This document shows, piece by piece, positions 45,161 through 54,531 of a DNA stretch of 64,000 bases. The translations under genes and the position numbers were made by a program. Position 1 is the stretch's first letter. Each line of letters begins with the position of its first letter. The notes under the pieces were generated by a model. The model saw nothing but the letters and a program-made list of their open reading frames with translations. It was not told the DNA's origin and searched no databases. Origin of the DNA: Rhizobiaceae bacterium (GTDB lineage: Bacteria; Pseudomonadota; Alphaproteobacteria; Rhizobiales; Rhizobiaceae). Location of the stretch: the NCBI GenBank assembly GCA_017643025.1, contig JAEPOG010000001.1, forward strand, positions 1 through 64,000. Reading direction: 5' to 3'.

Positions 45161-45250
45161 TGGCAAACCTGGCTGGGAGGAACCCGAACGGGGTGTGAGC
45201 AGCCGAGATAATCGCTGCGGCTGGCTTGTCAACAGCCGTTGGGCCGACCG

Positions 45251-45622
45251 TTAGCGGTCGTAGGAAGCGATAAAGGCTTCGATCTCGGCAATCCGTTCAA
45301 GAAATTGCGATACATGGCCGCCGTCGCCGGGCGTTGCCTCAATGTGGGCTGCAGATTCAGCCAGCGAGAAAGCGCCGATGGCGCGAGCCGCGCCTTTCAG
45401 CCGATGCGCGACCTCGCGACGCTCCGCCTCCTCTTCAGCACCAATCGCCTCGCGCGCAGCGCCCATTTCGATAAGAAACAACCCGAGCACCTCCCGCGCG
45501 ATGGAATCGTCCCCCAGCGTCTGGCGCGTCAGATGCTCCATGTCGATCGGTGGCGCCTCGACAACCATGCGCGGGCGCTCTTGGTGTGCTGTCGTTTTCT
45601 GCGGCGGCGGCCGGTCTTCCAT
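45251..45622 (-). CDS. Hpt-domain protein
   Basis: 123 residues, mostly a four-helix Hpt domain. The phosphorylatable His is in AHRLKGAARAIGAF (near residues 70-83). It has no kinase domain, so it would relay phosphate between a hybrid kinase and a response regulator encoded elsewhere. ATG 45622 starts the polar N-terminus (MEDRPPP). It diverges from the giant coiled-coil gene. Confidence 0.87.
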   Translation of the reverse strand: MEDRPPPQKTTAHQERPRMVVEAPPIDMEHLTRQTLGDDSIAREVLGLFLIEMGAAREAIGAEEEAERREVAHRLKGAARAIGAFSLAESAAHIEATPGDGGHVSQFLERIAEIEAFIASYDR

Positions 45623-45874
45623 GGCATAATCCCCATCCAACACAGGCAAGAGTAGCGGCAGAGGGTACATGCCGCGTTAACGCGCCAACGCGGGGCTCGT
45701 TCTACCGTTGGAGCGCATTAACCTTATGTTTAAACTTTTACATATGCGGCCGATTGAATGTTCCCTTTGCCGATATGTGCAACTACGATGCTCGTAGGCA
45801 GACTATGTCTATTTTTCCGCGCGGATACGGGGGCCGGTTAAGGTGTTCCGCGCCACATTGAGGGTCATAGCGGC

Positions 45875-48800
45875 ATGGCGCGCAAAGCGACGACAACCAA
45901 GAAAACCACCGACAATATGGCGAAGGAGCTCGAGGATGCGCTCGACATCGACCTGACCGGCGAAAGCTTGACGGACGATGTGGCCGATCTCGACATCGCA
46001 GCGTCGATGGAGGATCTGGAGGCGCAGATCGCGCAGGCGGCCGAGGACCTGGCCCGCGAGGGCCGCGCCGAGGACGTCAAGTCCAAGGCTGCAAGCCCCA
46101 AGCCTGACAAGGCAGCCGACAAACCGGCAGCCGCAGCGGCGGCGCCAAAGTCTTCGGAATTGCGCCCGGTCCAGCCTGAGCCAAGCGCCGACGCCCAGTC
46201 GCAGTTCCTTGCCGCCAACGACGACCGGCAAAAGGATATCCGCCTCGTAGCTCCCAGCCTGGGCCGCTCGGCCTCGAACGGCATCTACTGGGCGACGCTT
46301 CTCCTGACCCTGGCCTGGATCGGCGGCGGCCTGATGCTGGGCAACCTGCTTTATGCGCCTGCGATCTGGCAGATTCGGTCGGTGGAGCAGCTGCTGGCAG
46401 CGCCCTACGCGATTGGACTGGCCGTCGGCATTATTGTCCCGCTCATCCTGTTCTGGGGTTTCGCGGTGATGATCCGCCGCGCCCAGGAAATGCGGCTGGC
46501 GGCGCGCTCCATGGCGGAAGTCGCGCTCAGGCTGGCCGAGCCCGAGCACCTGGCGCAGGATCGCGTCATGACGGTCGGACAGGCTGTCCGGCGCGAGGTT
46601 CAGGCCATGGGCGAAGGCATCGAGCGCACGCTGGCGCGCGCGGTCGAGCTCGAAACTCTGGTCCATTCCGAAGTCACCGAGCTCGAACGGGCCTATTCCG
46701 ACAACGAGGTGCGCATCCGCACGCTTGTCGACGGGCTGAGCAGCGAGCGCGAGGCCGTCATCGGCCATGCCGAGCGCGTGCGGTCCTCCATCGCCGGAGC
46801 GCATGAGACGCTGAAGGAAGAGATGGGCTCCGCCAGCGAAACGCTGCGCGAGAACATCGTCCGCGCTTCCAACGAACTCGTCTCGACCGTCACCCAGCAG
46901 GGCGACGCGCTGGTTGACCGCATCAACCTGTCGAGCAGCTCGATCTACGATGCTATCGACCAGCGTCTTGACGTGGTTTCCGACCGCATCACGACGTCCG
47001 GCGAGGCGTTTGCCAGCCAGCTCGACACACGCATTGCCACCCTCACCCAGAGCGCCGACGACCTTACGCGCAGCCTGTCCGAGATGCTGGACGACCGCAC
47101 CAGCGGTATGGTGACCATGCTCGGCAATGCGACGAGCTCGCTCACCTCCGAGTTCGATTCGCGCCTGAGCGGCATCGAGTCGATACTTGTCGAGCGCAGC
47201 CAGGCGCTGATTGGCGAATTCGAGACACGTGCGGAAGCGCTGGATTCGGGTGCGGAACGGCTGAATACGGCACTCGAGGCGCGTGCGCGTCAGATCAACG
47301 AGACGCTCGTGGAGCGCGCTCGGGACATCGCAACGACCTTCACCGACGCCCGCCAGGACATCGCCGCACTCATCGACGAAGGCAAGGCCAAGATCGGCTC
47401 CGACATGGCCGAACTCGTCATGTCGACATCCTCCATCCTGGAGGAGCGGGCGCTCGACTTCTCCAACCGGCTTGCCGCCGGCCGCGAGCAGATCACTGTT
47501 GCGCTCGATCAGGACTACGCCAAGCTCGCCGAACGCCGCGCCGAACTCGACGACGCGATCGCGCAGCACGTCATGTCGCTTGCCGAACGCCAGAAGGAGA
47601 TCGGCCAGAACATCACCGATGATATCGGCCGCATCGAGGAAACATTCGCCAGCCAGAAGGGCATCATCGAGGAGCGCACGCGCGCCATCGAGGAAGCCTT
47701 CCAGAACCAGGCCGGCGTCATCGACGAACGCACCAAGACCATGGAAACCGCGCTGGGCGCCGGTGTCGAGAATGTCCGCCGCGCCTTGGAAAACAGCGCC
47801 GGCGTCGTCGCCGGTTCGCTGCGCGAGAAAGTGCTCGAAGTCACCTCCGCGCTGCGTCAGGAAGCGGATAAGGCGTTCGAGGATGCCGACCAGCGCATCG
47901 CGGCGCGGGTCGAGCAGACGGCAGGCACGCTAGCCGGCCATCGCGACGAGTTGGCGCGCCTCTTCGACAGCAATGACGAGCGCATGCAGGGCAGCGCCGC
48001 CAACCTTCAGGCCACCTTCGAGGGCGTCGAGCAGCGCATCATCGCGCGCACGCACCAGACATCGGCTGAGCTTGAAGAGCGAGCGCGGCTTATCACCGCC
48101 GGCCTGACCGAGGGCGAAGCGCGGCTGGCCGCCAGCGCCGACAAGGTCGGCGAGAGGCTGCACGAGCACGTGCTCCAGGCCGAGGCGCGCCTCATGTCGC
48201 GCGCCAATTCGATCTCGGAGACATTCCAGACCGTCAACGCAGAGATCGGCCAGCAAACGGAGGCTGCCGCAAAGACGATTGGCGAACGCACCCGCGAACT
48301 CAACGACCTGCTTGCCGCCCGCTCCAGCGAGATCGCCCAGATTCTGGACCAGACCGCGCGCCCGCTGGTCGAGCGTTTCGCAGCCAGCGGCGGCGAATTG
48401 CAGAAGAACCTCGAGACGGCAACGCAGAAGGCAACCGAAAGGCTGCGCGCCGAGAGCGTCGCACTCGTCAACGCGCTCGCCAACCGGACCGCCGAGACGC
48501 TCACGGCCGTCGAAGGCGCGAAGTCGAGCCTCGCCGACGGCGTCTCGGATCTCATCGACCGCCTTTCGGCGTCCAATGCCAAGCTTGGCGAGCTGATCGA
48601 TATGGCGACAGTCAACCTGTCGGCCGTGGATTCGAAGCTGGCAGACTCCACTGAAGGCTTCGCAGCGACCGCGGAGAAAGCGTCACAGTCCTTTGCGAGC
48701 TCCGCACGGCTCATCGACGCCAATGCCGGCAAGCTGAAGGAACTGTCGTCACACACGCTCAAGGACGTGGCGGCAATTGCCACGAAGTTCGACGAGCACG

Positions 48801-49891
48801 GCAAGCTGCTTGCCTCGGCCTCGAACCTGCTTGGCTCGGCGCAGGCCAATCTCGCATCGACACTCGACGAGCGTCAGCAGGCGCTGGAGGAATTGTCGGT
48901 CGGTTTGGTCAAGAAGTCCGAGGACATCGAGCGCGTCATGCGCAACTTCGAATCCTTGATCGGCGATACGATCGAGCGCGCCGAAGGGCGTACCCGCACC
49001 TCGGCCGACGAAATTCGCGAGACGATCGGCGAAGTCGTTGAGACGGCGACCAAGCGTTTCGCCGACGCCACAAACGAACTGCGCCGTACTGCGGACGTCA
49101 TCCGCAGCGAGCTTGAAAACACGCGTGCCGAGATCAAGAAGGGCGTGTTCGAGCTTCCCGAGGAGACGCGCGAGTCGACGTCGGCCATGCGCCGCGCCGT
49201 CAGCGAGCAGATCAATGCGCTCAAGGAGCTTTCGGACATCGTTTCCCGGTCCGGTCGCATGCTCGATGTCTCCGACGCACGCACAGCTGCATCCGCAAGA
49301 CCACAGCCGGCGCCGCAGAGGGCTCCCGAACCGCCACGCCGCCCTGCACCGCAGCCTGCCCGTGCAGCGGCACCGGAGCCTGCCTACCGCGACCAGCAAC
49401 CGGCGCCGCGTTTGCGCGAGCCTGCGGCTGCGCCGCAGCAACCGGGTGGCGGCTGGGTGCGCGACCTGCTGCGCGGCGCGTCGAGCGACGACACCGCTTT
49501 GGCCGAGCGGCCGGCGCGTCAGGGCGACGGCAATCGTTCGCCGCTGCATGTCGTTGAGTCGCTGAACTCGCTGTCGGTCGATATCGCTCGCGCCATTGAC
49601 CACGACGCTGCGGTCGATCTTTGGGACCGTTACCGCCGCGGCGAGCGCAACGTCTTCACGCGCCGACTTTACACGCTGAAGGGCCAGCAGACCTTCGACG
49701 AGATCCGCCGCAAGTACCAGGGCGACGGCGACTTCCGTGCCGCGGTCGACCGCTATTGCCAGGATTTCGAGAAGCTGCTCGAGGACGTTTCAAGCAACGA
49801 CCGCGACAACCTGATGGCGCAGACCTACCTGTCATCCGACACGGGCAAGGTCTACACGATGCTCGCCCATGCGAGCGGCCGGCTGCGCTAA
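45875..49891 (+). CDS. Giant coiled-coil membrane protein, growth-pole-ring (GPR/RgsE)-like
   Basis: 1338 residues. A charged Ala/Lys/Pro-rich N-terminus (1-125) precedes two transmembrane helices (about 138-160 and 178-200). Then comes a very long helical region (about 205-1150) with repeated apolipoprotein-like units, full of Glu, Arg, Ala and Ser. A Pro/Ala/Arg-rich linker (about 1160-1230) and a conserved globular end (about 1240-1338, RRLYTLKGQQTFDEI) follow. This order resembles GPR/RgsE, which organise polar growth in Agrobacterium and Sinorhizobium; those are longer (about 2100 residues). Function is inferred from architecture only. Confidence 0.7.
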   Translation: MARKATTTKKTTDNMAKELEDALDIDLTGESLTDDVADLDIAASMEDLEAQIAQAAEDLAREGRAEDVKSKAASPKPDKAADKPAAAAAAPKSSELRPVQPEPSADAQSQFLAANDDRQKDIRLVAPSLGRSASNGIYWATLLLTLAWIGGGLMLGNLLYAPAIWQIRSVEQLLAAPYAIGLAVGIIVPLILFWGFAVMIRRAQEMRLAARSMAEVALRLAEPEHLAQDRVMTVGQAVRREVQAMGEGIERTLARAVELETLVHSEVTELERAYSDNEVRIRTLVDGLSSEREAVIGHAERVRSSIAGAHETLKEEMGSASETLRENIVRASNELVSTVTQQGDALVDRINLSSSSIYDAIDQRLDVVSDRITTSGEAFASQLDTRIATLTQSADDLTRSLSEMLDDRTSGMVTMLGNATSSLTSEFDSRLSGIESILVERSQALIGEFETRAEALDSGAERLNTALEARARQINETLVERARDIATTFTDARQDIAALIDEGKAKIGSDMAELVMSTSSILEERALDFSNRLAAGREQITVALDQDYAKLAERRAELDDAIAQHVMSLAERQKEIGQNITDDIGRIEETFASQKGIIEERTRAIEEAFQNQAGVIDERTKTMETALGAGVENVRRALENSAGVVAGSLREKVLEVTSALRQEADKAFEDADQRIAARVEQTAGTLAGHRDELARLFDSNDERMQGSAANLQATFEGVEQRIIARTHQTSAELEERARLITAGLTEGEARLAASADKVGERLHEHVLQAEARLMSRANSISETFQTVNAEIGQQTEAAAKTIGERTRELNDLLAARSSEIAQILDQTARPLVERFAASGGELQKNLETATQKATERLRAESVALVNALANRTAETLTAVEGAKSSLADGVSDLIDRLSASNAKLGELIDMATVNLSAVDSKLADSTEGFAATAEKASQSFASSARLIDANAGKLKELSSHTLKDVAAIATKFDEHGKLLASASNLLGSAQANLASTLDERQQALEELSVGLVKKSEDIERVMRNFESLIGDTIERAEGRTRTSADEIRETIGEVVETATKRFADATNELRRTADVIRSELENTRAEIKKGVFELPEETRESTSAMRRAVSEQINALKELSDIVSRSGRMLDVSDARTAASARPQPAPQRAPEPPRRPAPQPARAAAPEPAYRDQQPAPRLREPAAAPQQPGGGWVRDLLRGASSDDTALAERPARQGDGNRSPLHVVESLNSLSVDIARAIDHDAAVDLWDRYRRGERNVFTRRLYTLKGQQTFDEIRRKYQGDGDFRAAVDRYCQDFEKLLEDVSSNDRDNLMAQTYLSSDTGKVYTMLAHASGRLR

Positions 49892-49997
49892 CAAGCCCAG
49901 GATTGGGCGCAATTTGAGGAAATTGCGCCCGGTTTCGGGAGTTTAGTCGCAATATCCTCGTGTTAGACCCGTTACATCCAAACGGGGACACACGAGA

Positions 49998-50354
49998 ATG
50001 ATAATCGGGAATTTGGCTGGCGCTGCCCCCTATGGCAGCCGGACCGCTCACGGAGCGTCTGCACCGGGTAGCGCGGGCAACAACGCGACTGCGCACTCCG
50101 ATGACGGCGGCGCCGCATCCGCGCCCAGCAGCGGGACGCAGGCGAGGATCGTCTACTCGGCCCCACCCGTTCCAGACGCAGGCGAAGGAGACGGCCAGAC
50201 GGTGTCTCCCCAGCAGACGGCCCGCATCGTTGCGCTAGTTGCTTCCATGAGCCGAACCGACGACATCAGCGCCTATTCCATCGTCGGGCGCGGCGGCGAG
50301 CAGACAGACGAATTCAAACACGTCGTCTCCGCCTACCAATCGTTCTCCGACTAG
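49998..50354 (+). CDS. Small hypothetical protein (118 aa)
   Basis: A ribosome-binding GGGGACACACGAG lies just before ATG 49998. The first 65 residues are low-complexity (Ala, Gly, Ser, Pro); the last 40 (QQTARIVALVASMSRTDDIS and on) look folded and helical. It follows the giant gene by 106 bases and ends ten bases before a convergent lipoprotein gene. No family is recognised. Confidence 0.55.
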   Translation: MIIGNLAGAAPYGSRTAHGASAPGSAGNNATAHSDDGGAASAPSSGTQARIVYSAPPVPDAGEGDGQTVSPQQTARIVALVASMSRTDDISAYSIVGRGGEQTDEFKHVVSAYQSFSD

Positions 50355-50364
50355 GCCATCGGCC

Positions 50365-50967
50365 TCAGATCACCGAGATCGCCCAGTCGACGATTTCGGT
50401 TGCGGCTATGCCGAATGCGCGGTCGAGTGCGGCAACGAAGTCATCGTTGCCGCTACCGGAAACCGGTGCCATGGCCGAGAACAGACGCCCTGCCCTCACC
50501 ACGCCGTTGCGGTCGTTGAGCACCCTCACATAGAGCTCAACCTCCGCGCGGTCGCCTCCATCGAGCCGTATCTCGAACGACCGGATATCGACAATGATCT
50601 GGAAGTCGATGGCGAGGCCTTCGCCGGGCATTCCGACGCCGCCGACGCGGCCTGAGAGCTGCAGCGTTTCGACGAGTCGAGCCTGCACGACACGCGGCAG
50701 CCGGTCAGCCCATCGTGCACCCTTGAGGTACTGAATGGTGCCTGGCGACGGCTTGATGACGATGTTTTCGCTGTCGAGCGACTTCAGCGCGCTGGGTTCC
50801 GTCACCAGAACCTGCCGGCGCGTCTGACGCCCACCGACGGAAGGCACAGCCGCGTTCAACTCATAGGTGTCGAACGGCTCAGGGGTGCTGCCGCCGAGCA
50901 GTGCACAGCCTGGCAGAAGTGTCACAATGGCGGCCGCTGCCACAATGCTCCGCAACGCGTTCAACAA
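50365..50967 (-). CDS. ABC-type transport auxiliary lipoprotein, PqiC/DUF330-like
   Basis: 200-residue lipoprotein: signal sequence with lipobox LLPGC (Cys near residue 21). The body carries the DUF330 fold, for example SLDSENIVIKPSPGTIQYLKGARWADRLP. These lipoproteins assist MCE/Mla lipid transport in the periplasm. It is the last gene of the Mla-type operon, 111 bases after mlaD. Confidence 0.87.
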   Translation of the reverse strand: MLNALRSIVAAAAIVTLLPGCALLGGSTPEPFDTYELNAAVPSVGGRQTRRQVLVTEPSALKSLDSENIVIKPSPGTIQYLKGARWADRLPRVVQARLVETLQLSGRVGGVGMPGEGLAIDFQIIVDIRSFEIRLDGGDRAEVELYVRVLNDRNGVVRAGRLFSAMAPVSGSGNDDFVAALDRAFGIAATEIVDWAISVI

Positions 50968-51078
50968 TTTTCTCCGCCCCCGCGAAAACGCCCGGTACTG
51001 GCACTTTTGCCCGTGCAGGCCGGGCAGCCGAAGTCCTTAATCCGTATCGCTATTTCTTGGTGCGGCGCGAAGCCAAAG

Positions 51079-52452
51079 TCAACGGCGGGCGCGGCCGTCA
51101 AACTCGCGCACCGTGCCCTCACCGCCCGTCAGGATGCGCTGCGGGTTGCGGCTGAGTTCGGTGATCGCGGCCTCGATCCGCTGCAATGCCCGGCGCCCGT
51201 CCTGGATCAGCGCTTCCACGTCGCGAAGCCCCTGCCCGGAGAAGCGGGCGAGGCCTTCGGTGATCGTCCCCACGCGCGCGTTCAGCGTATCGGCGACCTC
51301 GCGGAACGACCTGAGCGTAGCGCTTGCATCGGCGATCAAAGCCCCGGTTTCCTCGGAACCGAGCAGTGAATCGAACTTCTGCAACACGCCGTCTACGCGA
51401 ACCGACGCCTGGTTAAGGCGGCTCGCAAGCTCCTGCGCGTCAGTGATGAACTGATCCACGTCTTCGGCGCGCGCACCGATACGCTCGGTGACCAGGGCGA
51501 CGTCGCTTACCGCCCTGTTCATTGTGGTGCTCGCCTGCTCGAAATTGGTGAGCGCGGTGCTCACTGTTGCAGGATCGACACCATCGAGAACTTTGTTGGC
51601 CTTGTCGATCATGTCCGAGGCATCCGTCGCGAATCCCTGGATCGAAGCGACCGCATCGTTGACACCGGCCACGACCTGATCGATTTCGCCGGTTGCGGCG
51701 CGAATCTGCCTGGTCGACTCGTCGATGTTGTCGACGATCGATGCGACCTTGTCGCGATCGACGGCCCCGATCAGCTCCTCCGCCGCTTCAAGCGTGCTTG
51801 AGAGCCGGTCTGACACGCCCCCGATCGTATCGGAGAGCTTTGTTACGTTGGCAAGAAACGCCTCGACGCCATCCGAATTGGCGGCCAGCGCATCTGAGAA
51901 CTTGCGGGCATTCTCGAAGGTTTCCGATAGCGGCTCCTGCGACTCGTTTACGAACGTTTCCAGCGAAACGATGATGCTGTCGGCGCGCGTCAGGATCGAC
52001 TGTGCCGTCTGCAGCAGGTTCGAAACGGCAGATGGCGCCGCGGTGATTTCCGCCACCGTGCCGGCCTCTTCCGCCTCTGTGAGAATGTTCGGCTCGTCGA
52101 CCCGGCCACCGGCGAGTTCGATATTCGCCTGCCCGGTCAGACCGGCCAAACCGATGTCTGCCCTGGTAGAGCGGGTGATCGGAGTAAGCTTGTCCACCAC
52201 AGCATCCGCGATCGCAGCGCTTGGATTGTTGATGTCGATGTAGACGCGGCGCACGTCGCCAACCTTGACGCCGTTGAACAGCACGGCGCTGCCACGCCCC
52301 AGGCCGGAAGCCGAACCGGGAATGCGCACCCTGAGCTGCACCTGTTCGCCCTGTTCGATGCCGCCGGCCGTCCAGTAGACAAAGCCGAACGCCGCCAGGA
52401 TTGCGACCAGCGTGAAGAACCCGACGGCGATGTAATTGGCCCGCGTTTCCAT
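51079..52452 (-). CDS. MlaD-family (MCE domain) lipid-binding protein
   Basis: 457 residues. One N-terminal membrane anchor (about residues 7-28), one MCE domain (about 38-115, including SGLGRGSAVLFNGVKVGDV) and a long helical C-terminal region (about 150-440), which could form a coiled-coil bridge. MlaD hexamers carry phospholipids between the membranes. It is longer than E. coli MlaD (about 180 residues) and closer to long-tailed MCE proteins. It begins six bases after mlaF. Confidence 0.92.
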   Translation of the reverse strand: METRANYIAVGFFTLVAILAAFGFVYWTAGGIEQGEQVQLRVRIPGSASGLGRGSAVLFNGVKVGDVRRVYIDINNPSAAIADAVVDKLTPITRSTRADIGLAGLTGQANIELAGGRVDEPNILTEAEEAGTVAEITAAPSAVSNLLQTAQSILTRADSIIVSLETFVNESQEPLSETFENARKFSDALAANSDGVEAFLANVTKLSDTIGGVSDRLSSTLEAAEELIGAVDRDKVASIVDNIDESTRQIRAATGEIDQVVAGVNDAVASIQGFATDASDMIDKANKVLDGVDPATVSTALTNFEQASTTMNRAVSDVALVTERIGARAEDVDQFITDAQELASRLNQASVRVDGVLQKFDSLLGSEETGALIADASATLRSFREVADTLNARVGTITEGLARFSGQGLRDVEALIQDGRRALQRIEAAITELSRNPQRILTGGEGTVREFDGRARR

Positions 52453-52457
52453 TCAGA

Positions 52458-53294
52458 TTACCGCCCTTTGGCCCCGTTTCGGGACGAAGTGTCGATGTGT
52501 CGCGCACGCTTGCCGCGAAAATATGACCGCACCCAAGGGTCTTCGCTGAGGAGCATGTCTTCGATCGTGCCTGCGACCAGCACCTTCTTTTGTCCCAACA
52601 CCGCGATCCTGTCACATACTGAGAACAGGCTGTCGAGGTCGTGCGTCACCATATAGACCGTCAGCCCCATCGTGTCCCTAAGCTTGCCCACAAGCTCGTC
52701 GAACTCCGCCGCGCCGATCGGATCGAGGCCGGACGTCGGCTCATCGAGGAACACGACATCGGGGTCCAGCGCCAGCGCGCGGGCAAGCGCTGCGCGTTTG
52801 ATCATGCCGCCGGACAGTTGATACGGCATCTTCGTCGCCGCATCGCGAGACAATCCGACGAGTTCGAGCTTGAGCAGAGCCAGCTCGTTCATGAGTTTTT
52901 TGGGCAGATCCAGATATTCCCGCATGGGAACCTGGACGTTTTCGAGCACCGACAGCGACGAGAACAACGCACCGTGCTGAAAAAGCACGCCCATCCGCAT
53001 GTCCATCTGCAGGCGCGTATCCTCACCTGCTTCATCAACATCAACGCCGAAGAGCTTGATTTCGCCTGCTTTTTTCTTTACCAGACCGAGCACGGCGCGC
53101 AGCAGGACGGACTTGCCGGCACCCGACGCGCCCACAAAGCCCAGGATCTCGCCGCGATAGACATCGAGCGACAAATTCTCGAGCACCAGCTTCTCGCCGA
53201 AGCCGACGGTGACGTCGCGCACAGAGATCAGAATGTCCCCGCTGCTGGATGCGTTGTTCGGCAGTGTCGCCCTTTGCGTTTCGGTCGATTGCAT
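52458..53294 (-). CDS. ABC transporter ATPase, MlaF/Ttg2A type
   Basis: 278-residue ATPase. Walker A GASGAGKS is at residues 55-62, the signature LSGGMIKRAALA near 158-169, and Walker B VVFLDEPTSGLDP near 179-191. LSGGM(I/K)KR is typical of MlaF. ATG 53294 follows the mlaE stop by 13 bases, and a longer frame to 53339 is unlikely because it overlaps mlaE. It powers lipid transport with the MlaE permease. Confidence 0.93.
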   Translation of the reverse strand: MQSTETQRATLPNNASSSGDILISVRDVTVGFGEKLVLENLSLDVYRGEILGFVGASGAGKSVLLRAVLGLVKKKAGEIKLFGVDVDEAGEDTRLQMDMRMGVLFQHGALFSSLSVLENVQVPMREYLDLPKKLMNELALLKLELVGLSRDAATKMPYQLSGGMIKRAALARALALDPDVVFLDEPTSGLDPIGAAEFDELVGKLRDTMGLTVYMVTHDLDSLFSVCDRIAVLGQKKVLVAGTIEDMLLSEDPWVRSYFRGKRARHIDTSSRNGAKGR

Positions 53295-53307
53295 CAGACT
53301 GCCACGA

Positions 53308-54474
53308 TCAGAAATCGATAGCGGCGTAGAACACGGCAAAAAAGCCGTCGACCACTATGACGACGAAAATCGCCTTCACTACCGACGCAGTGACGTGCCG
53401 GCCGAGCGACTCGGCGCTGCCCTCGACCTTGAGCCCTTCCACCGAAGCGATGATGCCAATGATCAGCGCCATGAAAGGCGCCTTGATGAGGCCCGCGAAG
53501 ATGGTTGAAAGGTCGATCCCGCCCCGGAGGCGGTCGATGAAGGCCTCCGGGCTGATGCCAGAATAGTATTGCGCGATCACCATCGCACCGGCCAGCGCGG
53601 CGAAATTCGCGATCACTGTCAGGCACGGAATCACGATGATCAGCGCAACAAGCCGCGGAAATACAAGGACGCCGATGGGGTTGAGGCCGATTACCGTCAG
53701 CGCGTCGACTTCCTCGCGCATCTTCATGGAGCCGATCTCGGCGGTAATGGCGCTGCCGGTTCGCCCGGCCACCATGATCGCCGTCATCAGCACGCCCAGC
53801 TCGCGCAGAACGAGGATGCCAACCAGGTTCACGACGAATATCTCGGCGCCGAAGAACCGGAGCTGAAACGCGCCCTGCTGGGCGATAATGGCGCCGACGA
53901 TAAACGACATCAGCACGATGACGGGCACGGCGCCGATACCCATGCGATCGATATGCGTCGTTACCGATGCCGGATTGACCGCACGTCGGCGGCCGAGCTT
54001 CATCTGCGCGCCACGGATGGTCGCGCCAAGAATGTTGAGGCTGGCCTTCCCGTCCCGGGCGAACGCATGCATGGATCGGCCAAGGTTCTCCAGGATATCG
54101 AGCGGCGACCACCGGCGCGGGCGCTCGGGCTGCGTCTGGTCGCGTTCCTCGGCAGCGTCCACCGCTTGAAGCAGTACAGTCGTGTCTTCGTCCGCACCGG
54201 CCATCGTTACGGCAAGACCGCGCTCGTCGAGCGCTCTGGTCAGCCGGTGGACCAGCCAGGCTCCGGCGGTATCCATGCGCGATATGGCGGACAGGTCGAG
54301 CGTGACTGCTTCGTCCGAGCTCTCGAGAGCCCGCATCTGCGCGTCGACATCGGCAACTGTGGAGGTTGTCCACGTTCCGGCGAGACGAATCGTTCCGCCC
54401 CGCGCCTCGATGGCCGGTGGAGCGGTGTCTGCGCTTAACGTCGCGCTTGCGCCATCGTTTCCGTTGGTGAACAT
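53308..54474 (-). CDS. MlaE-type permease with fused N-terminal STAS domain
   Basis: 388 residues. An N-terminal STAS-like domain (about residues 20-115, including LDLSAISRMDTAGAWL) precedes the MlaE/TTG2B permease domain (about 140-388, including ELGVLMTAIMVAGRTGSA and MKMREEVDALTVIGLNP). In E. coli these are separate proteins (MlaB and MlaE); here one polypeptide combines both. It heads the four-gene operon and diverges from the dipeptide epimerase gene. Confidence 0.93.
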   Translation of the reverse strand: MFTNGNDGASATLSADTAPPAIEARGGTIRLAGTWTTSTVADVDAQMRALESSDEAVTLDLSAISRMDTAGAWLVHRLTRALDERGLAVTMAGADEDTTVLLQAVDAAEERDQTQPERPRRWSPLDILENLGRSMHAFARDGKASLNILGATIRGAQMKLGRRRAVNPASVTTHIDRMGIGAVPVIVLMSFIVGAIIAQQGAFQLRFFGAEIFVVNLVGILVLRELGVLMTAIMVAGRTGSAITAEIGSMKMREEVDALTVIGLNPIGVLVFPRLVALIIVIPCLTVIANFAALAGAMVIAQYYSGISPEAFIDRLRGGIDLSTIFAGLIKAPFMALIIGIIASVEGLKVEGSAESLGRHVTASVVKAIFVVIVVDGFFAVFYAAIDF

Positions 54475-54531
54475 GACATGCTCTCTTAGAGCAAGTGATT
54501 GCCGTTGAAAACGAAATCCGGGGAACGGACG

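Noticed and set aside
45718..45733. TTAA-N8-TTAA resembling a CtrA site upstream of the giant gene
   Set aside because: The CtrA consensus needs N7 spacing; the 8-base spacing in an A/T-rich stretch makes this weak.
45809..47569. 586-codon minus-strand open frame
   Set aside because: It is antisense to the giant coiled-coil gene; its length follows from that gene's codon bias.
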